A DNA stretch of 8,505 nt from JBKPNX01 sp046732855 (GTDB lineage Bacteria; Pseudomonadota; Alphaproteobacteria; Geminicoccales; Geminicoccaceae), in assembly GCA_046732855.1 (NCBI GenBank), contig JBKPNX010000226.1, forward strand, positions 1 through 8,505, written 5' to 3'. Shown in pieces: positions 1 through 5,124 of this stretch; within the stretch, counting starts at the first letter, position 1; the number at the start of each line of letters is the position of its first letter. The translations under genes were made by a program, and so were the position numbers. The notes below the pieces were generated by a model, which was not told where the DNA came from, did not search any database, and saw only the letters and a list, made by a program, of their open reading frames with translations.

Positions 1-631
1 CGCCGAGGCCGCGCGCGCGCGCCTGGGCGACGTAGCGCAGCACGACCGAAGCCTGCTTGACGCCGAGCGCCGAGGTCGGCTCATCGAGGATCAGGACGCG
101 CGCGCCGAAGTAGACCGCGCGCGCGATCGCGACGCACTGGCGCTCGCCGCCCGAGAGCGTGCCGACCGCCTGGGAGGGGTCGCGCACGTCGATCCCGATC
201 TTGCCCATCTCCGCGCGCGCGATCCGGTTGGCGTCGCCGACGTCGAAGCCGCCGAGGGGGCCCCTGCCGCGCCCGGGCTCGCGCCCCATGAAGAAGTTGC
301 GCGTGATGCTCATCAAGGGGATCATCGCGAGGTCCTGGTAGACCGTGGCGATGCCGCGATCGAGCGCGTCGCGCGGGCTGCGCATCAGGACCGCCTCGCC
401 GTCGATCAGGATCTCGCCCGCGGTCGGCTGATGCACGCCCGAGAGCGTCTTGATCAAGGTTGACTTGCCGGCGCCGTTGTCGCCCAGGAGGCACATCACC
501 TCGCCGGCGTGCACCTTCATGGTCACGCCGTTCAGCGCGATCACCGAGCCGAAGCGCTTCACGATGTCGCGCAGCTCGACCAGCGGCGGCGCGCCGTCGC
601 TTTTGCCCGGTCGGTTCGGCTGGACCGCCAT
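1..631 (-). CDS. Sugar/polyol ABC importer, ATP-binding protein (partial, C-terminus off the window)
   Basis: ATPase subunit of a carbohydrate importer that powers the permease encoded two genes upstream; it acts on the cytoplasmic face of the inner membrane. The visible 210 residues hold a nearly complete nucleotide-binding domain: Walker A GDNGAGKST at residues 50-58, Q-loop around Q99, signature LSGGERQ at 159-165, and Walker B VLILDEP at 179-185 with catalytic E184. The D-loop and switch histidine lie beyond base 1. The sequence resembles the single-domain FrcA type (about 260 residues) rather than the double-length RbsA type, but the missing end prevents proof. The ATG at 629-631 is one base after the stop of the VOC gene (TGA-C-ATG), so translation is probably coupled. 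The first 16 residues precede the domain and look unstructured. Seen: all motifs. Inferred: the substrate class, from the operon partners. Confidence 0.93.
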   Translation of the reverse strand, partial: MAVQPNRPGKSDGAPPLVELRDIVKRFGSVIALNGVTMKVHAGEVMCLLGDNGAGKSTLIKTLSGVHQPTAGEILIDGEAVLMRSPRDALDRGIATVYQDLAMIPLMSITRNFFMGREPGRGRGPLGGFDVGDANRIARAEMGKIGIDVRDPSQAVGTLSGGERQCVAIARAVYFGARVLILDEPTSALGVKQASVVLRYVAQARARGLG

Positions 632-632
632 G

Positions 633-1010
633 TCACGCACTCCCCTCGCGCGCCCGCTCCTCTGAATGCGACAGAATGTTGACCACGGTGCCGCGGGGAT
701 CGCGCACGAAAAAGCGCCGGACGCCCCAGGGCTCGTCGGTGAGGTCATAGACGATGTCGCAGCCGGCGGCGGTCGCGCGGGCGTAGACTCGATCGACGTC
801 GTCGACCTCGATCGAGAGCGCCGGCACCGGCGTGCCCGAGCCGCCTTCGGTCGCGATGCCGAGCTGTGGCGACTGCCGGGCGTCGGCGGCGAGCGTGATC
901 AGCCAGCCGTGGTCCATCACGACTTCGAGGTCGAGCAGGCGCTGATAGAACGCCCGCGTCGGCCCGACATCCTCGACCGCGAGATTGGCGACGATCCGCC
1001 GTACGGTCAT
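633..1010 (-). CDS. VOC-family (glyoxalase/bleomycin-resistance fold) protein inside the importer operon
   Basis: A 125-residue single-domain protein of the vicinal oxygen chelate superfamily. The N-terminal half (IVANLAVEDV, then a helix with AFYQRLLDLEVV) and the C-terminal half (LSIEVDDVDRVYARA, then WGVRRFFVRDPRGTVVNILS) are the two beta-alpha-beta-beta-beta modules. The positions where metal-dependent members carry His and Glu appear to be Asn9 and Asn111. A metal-independent, ligand-binding or cofactor-free role is therefore more likely than glyoxalase activity. The ATG at 1008-1010 is preceded by a clear ribosome site (GGAGGAG, 6 bases away). A longer open frame continues upstream but only as the wrong frame of the permease gene. 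It lies 17 bases after the permease stop and one base before the ATPase start, so it is an integral member of the operon. The substrate is unknown. Confidence 0.9.
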   Translation of the reverse strand: MTVRRIVANLAVEDVGPTRAFYQRLLDLEVVMDHGWLITLAADARQSPQLGIATEGGSGTPVPALSIEVDDVDRVYARATAAGCDIVYDLTDEPWGVRRFFVRDPRGTVVNILSHSEERAREGSA

Positions 1011-1027
1011 GCTCGTCTCCTCCGCGC

Positions 1028-2131
1028 TCAGCGGGCCTCGGTGACCTTGCGCCGGATGTAGTTGTTGAACAGCACGGCGATCAGCATCATGACGCCCAAG
1101 AACACCTTGAACCAGTCGGTGTTCACGCCGGTGTAGAAGATGCCCATCTGCACGGTGCCGAAGATCAGCGCGCCGAAGGAGGCACCGATCGCCGAGCCGT
1201 AGCCGCCGGTCAAAAGACAGCCGCCGATCACCGCGGCGATGATCGCCTCGAACTCCTTGAGCAGGCCGCGCGTAGTGTCGGCGGAGCCGGCGTCCAGCAC
1301 CTGCACCGCGGCGAACAGGGTCGCGGCGCACGCGGTGAACATGAACAGGCCGATCTTGACCGAAGCGACCGGCACGCCGACGTTGCGCGCAGCGTTCGGA
1401 TCGCCGCCCGCGGCGAAGATCCAGTTGCCGACCCGGGTGCGCAAGAGGATGTACGTCGCGGCCGCGGTCAGCACGAGCCACCACACGATCGACATCGAGA
1501 TGCCGGAGATCGCGGGCGCGCCATCCGCACGGGTCGCGATCAGCCCGGCGTTCGCGAGCCAGACCATGAGCGTCTGGCCGACCTCGCCCGCGAACAGCGG
1601 CGCGAGCCAGTCCTGCGTCGCGATCGCCTTGAGGCCCGACACCTGGGTGCGCCCGGTGATCCACCGGGTGAAGCCGATGGTGGCGCCGCGCAGGATGAAC
1701 AGGCCGCCGAGCGTCACGATGAACGACGGCAGGCCGGTGCGGATCACGATCGAGCCGTTGATGTAGCCGACCAGGCAGGCGCTGGCGAACGCGAGCAGGA
1801 TGCACGCCCACAGCGGCCAGCCCCATTGCACCGCGGGAATCGCGATGATCACCCCGGCGGCGCCGATCATCGAGCCGATCGACAGGTCGAACTCGCCGCC
1901 GATCATCAGCATCGCCGCGGCGACCGCGATGATGCCGAGCTGCGCCGAGACCTCGAGGAAGTTGATGATGCCCGGGGCCGAGAACAGGCCGCTGTTGCCG
2001 GCGACCGCGGCGAAGAACAGGAACACGAGAATGGTGCCGGCGACGGCGCCGAGCTCGGGGCGCGCCATCAGCCGCTTCAACAGCGGCGTCTCGGCTATCC
2101 GTTCGTCGACGGCGGTCTTGACCGTGGCCAT
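1028..2131 (-). CDS. Sugar/polyol ABC importer, permease (RbsC/FrcC family)
   Basis: Inner-membrane channel subunit, 367 residues, the usual length for the BPD_transp_2 permease family. Many hydrophobic segments are visible, for example around residues 28-48 (LGAVAGTILVFLFFAAVAG), and the family's typical stretches are present: LMIGGEFDLSIGSMIG, GLPSFIVTLGGLFILRG, GGDPNAARNVGVPVASVK and the coupling-helix area FEAIIAAVIGGCLLTGGYGSAIGA. A larger loop between LKAIATQDW and ISGISMS is likely extracytoplasmic. The ATG at 2129-2131 is chosen because GGGGAGGG lies a few bases upstream; a GTG 15 bases earlier (2146) is in frame but overlaps that ribosome site. The gene follows the binding-protein gene after 63 bases carrying a hairpin and precedes the VOC gene by 17 bases. 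The membership is clear; the substrate cannot be told from the sequence. Confidence 0.95.
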   Translation of the reverse strand: MATVKTAVDERIAETPLLKRLMARPELGAVAGTILVFLFFAAVAGNSGLFSAPGIINFLEVSAQLGIIAVAAAMLMIGGEFDLSIGSMIGAAGVIIAIPAVQWGWPLWACILLAFASACLVGYINGSIVIRTGLPSFIVTLGGLFILRGATIGFTRWITGRTQVSGLKAIATQDWLAPLFAGEVGQTLMVWLANAGLIATRADGAPAISGISMSIVWWLVLTAAATYILLRTRVGNWIFAAGGDPNAARNVGVPVASVKIGLFMFTACAATLFAAVQVLDAGSADTTRGLLKEFEAIIAAVIGGCLLTGGYGSAIGASFGALIFGTVQMGIFYTGVNTDWFKVFLGVMMLIAVLFNNYIRRKVTEAR

Positions 2132-2159
2132 GCCGACCCTCCCCACCCGCGAGGGTTCG

Positions 2160-2181
2160 GGGCCCGCCAGCGCGCGGGCCC
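2160..2181 (-). repeat. Intercistronic hairpin between binding-protein and permease genes
   Basis: A perfect 8-bp inverted repeat (GGGCCCGC / GCGGGCCC) with a 6-base loop, in the 63-base gap after the binding-protein stop. No T-tract follows on the transcribed strand, so it is not a classic intrinsic terminator. In importer operons such hairpins often protect the upstream message and keep the binding protein in excess over the membrane subunits; that role is inferred here. Confidence 0.55.
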
Positions 2182-2194
2182 TCTTATGTCAAGC

Positions 2195-3127
2195 TCAGCG
2201 AATGCCCTTGGCCGCCAGATCGATCACCTGCGCGGCGTTCTCCTTGGTGACGAAGCCCGGGCCGGTCATCACGGTGCCGGCCGGCATCAGCCCGTACAGC
2301 TTGTGCAGCCGCAGCAGCTGGATCGGCAGGTAGCCCTGCAGGAACTGCTGCTGGTCGATCGCGAACAGCATCTTGCCTTCGTCGATCGCCTTGAGCACGC
2401 CGGGCGAGAGGTCGAAGGTGCCGAACTTGACCTTGTCCAGCATCTCGATCTCCTCCAGCGCGGCCATCGTCGGCTCGCCGGCGGACGGGCCGAGCGTGAG
2501 CACGCCGTTGGTGTCGGGATTGGCGGACAGATACGCCTTGACCGCGTTGCCGATCTCGGTCGGGTCCATGCTCACGGCGACCACCTCGACGTCGCCGCCG
2601 AGGCCGTCCTTGAAGCCCTCGCAGCGCAAATCGAGGGCGACGTTGCCGACCTCCTGATTGACGCAGATCGCCTTGGTGACGCCCGCCTCCTTCATCTTCT
2701 TGCCGCCGCCCTGGCCGGCCTCGAACTCGGTCTGGCCGACGTGGACCGCGACGCCGAGCGACTCGCGCACGTCCGAGCCGGAGTTCATCGAGACCACCGG
2801 GATGCCCGAGGCGACCGCGTTGCGGATCGAATCGCCGAGCGCCTCGGCGTCGGGGATCGAGACCACGAGACCGTCCGGCTGCGAGGCGACCGCGGCGTCG
2901 ATGATCTGGGCCATCTGGACCATGTCGAAGGTTTCCGGCGCGTTGTACTCGACATTGACGCCGAGATCCTTGGCCGCCTGGTCGACCCCGTTCTTGACCA
3001 CCGACCAGAACGGGTCGGAGGCCTGGCCGTGGCTGACCACGACGATGCGCATGTCCTGGGCGAGCGCGCTGCCGGCTAGGCCGATTCCGGCCGCGACCAC
3101 GGCCGCCTTCATCAGATGGGCTGTCAC
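2195..3127 (-). CDS. Sugar/polyol ABC importer, periplasmic substrate-binding protein
   Basis: Periplasmic binding protein of the type I fold (Peripla_BP_4, RbsB/FrcB-like), 310 residues, the family's normal length. A signal peptide is visible: short n-region to Lys7, hydrophobic core AAVVAAGIGLAG, and an A-x-A cleavage site at A21-L22-A23. Mature-protein landmarks include DPFWSVVKNGVDQAAKDLG near the N-terminus, QPDGLVVSIPD, SGIPVVSMNSGSD, HVGQTEFEAGQ, and FAIDQQQFLQGYLPI near the C-terminus, the last being typical of sugar-binding members. The GTG at 3125-3127 is chosen because GGAG lies 9 bases upstream; an internal ATG at 3110-3112 gives a more typical signal-peptide start but has no ribosome site at suitable distance. 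First gene of the minus-strand operon. The ligand is likely a monosaccharide or polyol, but this is not proven. Confidence 0.94.
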   Translation of the reverse strand: MTAHLMKAAVVAAGIGLAGSALAQDMRIVVVSHGQASDPFWSVVKNGVDQAAKDLGVNVEYNAPETFDMVQMAQIIDAAVASQPDGLVVSIPDAEALGDSIRNAVASGIPVVSMNSGSDVRESLGVAVHVGQTEFEAGQGGGKKMKEAGVTKAICVNQEVGNVALDLRCEGFKDGLGGDVEVVAVSMDPTEIGNAVKAYLSANPDTNGVLTLGPSAGEPTMAALEEIEMLDKVKFGTFDLSPGVLKAIDEGKMLFAIDQQQFLQGYLPIQLLRLHKLYGLMPAGTVMTGPGFVTKENAAQVIDLAAKGIR

Positions 3128-3168
3128 GACGCCGTACTCCCTGCTGAGTTCGTTCTATCTCAAGGGGT

Positions 3169-3198
3169 AGCGCCGAATCGGGGCGCTGCCAACTGGCA
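3169..3198. promoter_or_regulatory. Candidate operator dyads upstream of the importer operon
   Basis: Two abutting dyads lie about 40-70 bases upstream of the binding-protein start. One is AGCGCC-7 bases-GGCGCT (3169-3187); the other is TGCCAACTGGCA (3187-3198), with 5-bp arms around two central bases. Their position suits repressor or activator binding at the importer promoter. No regulator gene is in the window and short GC-rich dyads arise by chance, so this is only a candidate. Confidence 0.25.
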
Positions 3199-3353
3199 AT
3201 TCGGACCGGGCAGGGACACCCCCGTGCGCCGCCAGTCAGCGCGTGGCGCATCGCCTGCGTCGCCGGGGACGCTGGCGAGATGGGCTCCCCGCCATTGCCG
3301 ATGGCGCCAGCCATTGCCAGTCGCGCCACTGGGGTCAGGGCCGATGGTAGGTC

Positions 3354-3446
3354 CATCATTGCGAGGAGCGTAGCGACGAAGCAATCCAGCAGTCCGCGGC
3401 GGCGTTGGTCTGGATTGCTTCGCTCCCATCGGGCGCTCGCATGATG
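3354..3446. repeat. REP-like interspersed palindrome
   Basis: A large imperfect inverted repeat. The inner arms are 13 bp and perfect (CGAAGCAATCCAG at 3377-3389; its reverse complement at 3410-3422), separated by a 20-base loop. The outer arms also match (CATCATTGCGAG at 3354-3365 against CTCGCATGATG at 3436-3446), with a poorly matched stretch between. Sequences of the form 'attgcgaggagcg(a/t)agcgacgaagcaatcc' are, from general knowledge, abundant extragenic repeats in Bradyrhizobium-like and many other bacterial genomes. Family assignment is from memory. Confidence 0.75.
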
Positions 3447-3516
3447 CGGGGCAGCGCGCACGATGGCGGGGGCGGCGGCGACGGTGCAGGGCAGGGAGGA
3501 CGGTGGGGCTGCGTGT

Positions 3517-3562
3517 TCTGGATTGCTTCGCAGCGCTCGCCATGCCTAGCGATGGCGGAGCG
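3517..3562. repeat. Second REP-like half-element with adjoining hairpin
   Basis: A second copy of TCTGGATTGCTTCG (3517-3530), identical to 3409-3422 and in the same orientation. It is followed by an imperfect stem: CGCTCGCCAT (3534-3543) pairs with ATGGCGGAGCG (3552-3562) with one bulged base. The matching left half of the REP palindrome is missing here, so this is a partial element. Confidence 0.6.
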
Positions 3563-3648
3563 AGGCCACGCCGACGGCGAGAGGTGAAGCCGCGGCGATA
3601 ACGCGTAGCTGGGGCGCTGATCGCACTGCGGCACTCGGATCCCGCAGC

Positions 3649-3677
3649 TTGACACGCCGCTCGCGGCAGCGCAGTGC
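3649..3677 (+). promoter_or_regulatory. Weak candidate promoter for the dehydrogenase genes
   Basis: TTGACA at 3649-3654 matches the -35 consensus, but the expected -10 position (about 3672-3677) reads CAGTGC, a poor match. The location, about 140 bases upstream of the gene and just before the 59-bp repeats, is plausible. Alternative promoters cannot be excluded. Confidence 0.2.
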
Positions 3678-3700
3678 ACCGCGTAGCCCGAAGCAAAGCG

Positions 3701-3778
3701 ATGGCTGATCACGGCTTGATCAAGAACCTGGGGACCGGGCGCTGGCGCGAAGCAAGGCGATGGCTGATCACGGCATGA
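3701..3778 (+). pseudogene. Upstream copy 1 of the dehydrogenase gene start (25-codon reading frame)
   Basis: Begins ATG at 3701 and reads MADHGLIKNLGTGRWR before running out of frame and stopping at TGA (3776-3778). The first 16 residues align without gaps with the real N-terminus MANASLIEDVVAGRWR. The stop lies 16 bases past the ATG of copy 2. It has no convincing ribosome site. It is probably a remnant of tandem duplication; a translated leader peptide is possible but unproven. Confidence 0.45.
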
Positions 3779-3837
3779 TCCAGGACCTCGTGGCAGGGCG
3801 CTGGTGCGAAGCAAGCCGATGGCCAACGCCAGTCTGA
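3760..3837 (+). pseudogene. Upstream copy 2 of the dehydrogenase gene start (25-codon reading frame)
   Basis: Begins ATG at 3760 and reads MADHGMIQDLVAGRWC, closer to the real N-terminus than copy 1 over its second half (IxDxVAGRW). It leaves frame at the unit boundary and stops at TGA (3835-3837), 16 bases past the true start at 3819. Only a weak AGG lies before its ATG. If translated, terminating ribosomes would sit over the start of the real gene, so coupling is conceivable. Confidence 0.45.
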
Positions 3838-5123
3838 TCGAGGACGTCGTCGCAGGGCGTTGGCGCGACCCGGCGACCGGGCGGCCGGTGCGCGTCGGCA
3901 CCCGCGCCATCGCCATCGAGCGCTCGCTGGACGGCGGCGAGGCGGAGCTGATCGCGCCGCTCGCGCTTGGGGAGCGGCTCGCCGTGGTCAGCGATCGCAA
4001 CACCTTCGATGCGCTCGGGGGACGGGTAGCGCGGGCGCTGGCGGCGATCGCCGCGATTGACAACGTGGTGCTGGACGCGCCGCGCGCCGATCTCGCCACG
4101 GTCGAGGAGCTGCGCGCCCGCACGGGCGCGGCCGCGGCGCTGGTCGCGGTCGGCTCGGGCACGCTCAATGACGTATGCAAATACCTCGCGCACCAGAGCG
4201 GCCGGCCCTACGTCGTGTTCGCGACCGCGCCCTCGATGAACGGCTATCTGACCGCGACGGCGTCGCTGGCGCGGCGCGGCTTCAGGACCTCGCTGCCGGC
4301 GCGGACGCCGGCCGCGGCACTGTTCGATCTGGAAGTGCTGCGCCGGGCGCCAGTGCGCCTGATCCGCGCCGGGATCGGCGACGCGCTCTGCCGCACCACT
4401 GCGCAGGCTGACTGGCTGCTGGGGCACTATCTGCGTGGTGCGCCCTATTCGGAGTCTCCGTATCTACTGCAAGCCGAGGATGAGCCGTTTCTGCTCGGCC
4501 ATAGCGCCGCGATGGCGGCAGGCGATCCGGACGCGATCGCGGCGCTGACCCGCCTGCTGGTGCTCGCGGGCCTCGGCATGGCGACCACCGGCAGCAGCGC
4601 GCCCGCGAGCATGGGCGAGCACTCGATCAGCCACTACATCGACACGATGGCGCGCCCACACCCCGGCAGCCTGCACGGCGAGCAGGTCGGCGTGGCGACG
4701 CTGACGCTGAGCCGGCTGCAGAACGCGCTGCTGTGCGCCGAACGGCCGCCCGAGGTGCGCGCGACCCGGATCGACGAGTCGGCGCTGCGGGCGCGCTACG
4801 GCGCAGCGCTCGCCGACGGAGTGATCGCGGCGTTCAGGGCGAAGGCGCTGGACGACGCCGCGGCGGCGCGGATGAACGCGCGCCTCGCCGAGGTCTGGCC
4901 GGCCATGAGCGCGCCGCTGCGTGAGATCATGCTGCCGACCGAACGGCTGCGGGCGGCGCTCCTTGCCGCGGGCGCGCCGACGACGGGTGTGGACCTGGGC
5001 CTGCCATCGGGGTTCTATCGTACCGCCGTACGGCATGCGCGCGAGATCCGGGACCGCTATTCGATCCTCGATCTCGCCGGCGATGCCGGTGTGCTTGAGG
5101 CTTTCGCGGCGGAGGAGGGCTGA
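3819..5123 (+). CDS. sn-Glycerol-1-phosphate dehydrogenase-like protein (AraM/EgsA family, metal-dependent)
   Basis: Cytoplasmic NAD(P)-dependent dehydrogenase of the iron-containing alcohol dehydrogenase / dehydroquinate synthase-like fold, 434 residues. Members interconvert sn-glycerol-1-phosphate and dihydroxyacetone phosphate. The nucleotide-binding signature GSGTLNDVCKY is at residues 112-122, followed by ATAPSMNGYLTATASL (135-150). The metal ligands of the family are present: D188 in RAGIGDALCR, H268 in GEHSISH and H286 in SLHGEQVGV. Asn141 stands where AraM/EgsA enzymes usually have Asp (MDGY), so the substrate may differ. The ATG at 3819 is chosen because its first residues match the usual N-terminus and are echoed in both upstream repeat copies; it has only a weak ribosome site. 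A GTG at 3804 with AGGG before it would add five residues. It ends one base before the next gene. It could act on another polyol phosphate. Confidence 0.92.
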   Translation: MANASLIEDVVAGRWRDPATGRPVRVGTRAIAIERSLDGGEAELIAPLALGERLAVVSDRNTFDALGGRVARALAAIAAIDNVVLDAPRADLATVEELRARTGAAAALVAVGSGTLNDVCKYLAHQSGRPYVVFATAPSMNGYLTATASLARRGFRTSLPARTPAAALFDLEVLRRAPVRLIRAGIGDALCRTTAQADWLLGHYLRGAPYSESPYLLQAEDEPFLLGHSAAMAAGDPDAIAALTRLLVLAGLGMATTGSSAPASMGEHSISHYIDTMARPHPGSLHGEQVGVATLTLSRLQNALLCAERPPEVRATRIDESALRARYGAALADGVIAAFRAKALDDAAAARMNARLAEVWPAMSAPLREIMLPTERLRAALLAAGAPTTGVDLGLPSGFYRTAVRHAREIRDRYSILDLAGDAGVLEAFAAEEG

Positions 5124-5124
5124 A

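Larger units (their letters stand above)
3128..3688. other. Divergent intergenic region, non-coding, repeat-rich
   Basis: This stretch separates the minus-strand importer operon from the plus-strand dehydrogenase genes. It should hold both promoters. Open frames crossing it on the minus strand lack ribosome sites, have compositions unlike the flanking genes and run antisense into real genes, so I read it as non-coding. Contents: candidate operator dyads (3169-3198), the short repeat CCATTGCC twice around 3290-3320, a REP-like palindrome (3354-3446), a purine-rich spacer (about 3447-3515), a second REP half (3517-3562), and a possible TTGACA box (3649). Confidence 0.6.
3689..3865 (+). repeat. 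Three tandem 59-bp repeats spanning the start of the glycerol-1-phosphate dehydrogenase-like gene
   Basis: Three exact-length units: 3689-3747, 3748-3806 and 3807-3865. Each begins CGAAGCAA, has ATGGC at unit position 13, then TGATC, and ends GGGCG(C/T)TGG(C/T)G. By hand count, units 1 and 2 match at 50 of 59 positions and units 2 and 3 at 45 of 59. Unit 3 contains the start codon (3819) and first 15 codons of the gene. Units 1 and 2 encode recognisable versions of the same N-terminus. Because 59 is not a multiple of three, the copies are in different frames and cannot be read through. Confidence 0.9.

Noticed and set aside
449..458. Palindrome CTTGATCAAG, also found at 3715-3724 in the first 59-bp unit, considered as a shared operator
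   Set aside because: Both occurrences are explained by codons for Leu-Ile-Lys; one lies deep within the ATPase gene next to Walker A.
633..1826. A 397-codon open frame on the minus strand
   Set aside because: Only its last 125 codons (from 1010) are real (the VOC protein). The rest is the wrong frame of the permease gene, Arg/Asp/Gly-rich and without family features; the ribosome site at 1010 fixes the start.
1826..3079. A 417-codon open frame on the plus strand, antisense to the permease and binding-protein genes
   Set aside because: Its composition (Arg, Asp, His, Gly, Ala rich) is the usual shadow of GC-rich coding sequence on the other strand, where clear membrane and signal-peptide proteins are encoded.
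2184..3461. A 425-codon open frame on the minus strand overlapping the binding-protein gene
   Set aside because: Shifted frame of the binding protein extended through the non-coding repeat region; no ribosome site and no recognisable domain.
3689..3865. Tandem 59-bp repeats considered as a CRISPR array
   Set aside because: Units are contiguous with no spacers, diverged from each other and partly coding; no cas genes are present.
3356..4180. Minus-strand open frames across the repeat region and the start of the dehydrogenase gene
   Set aside because: Low-complexity Ser/Ala/Arg/Pro translations that cross REP palindromes and run antisense to a gene with clear motifs.
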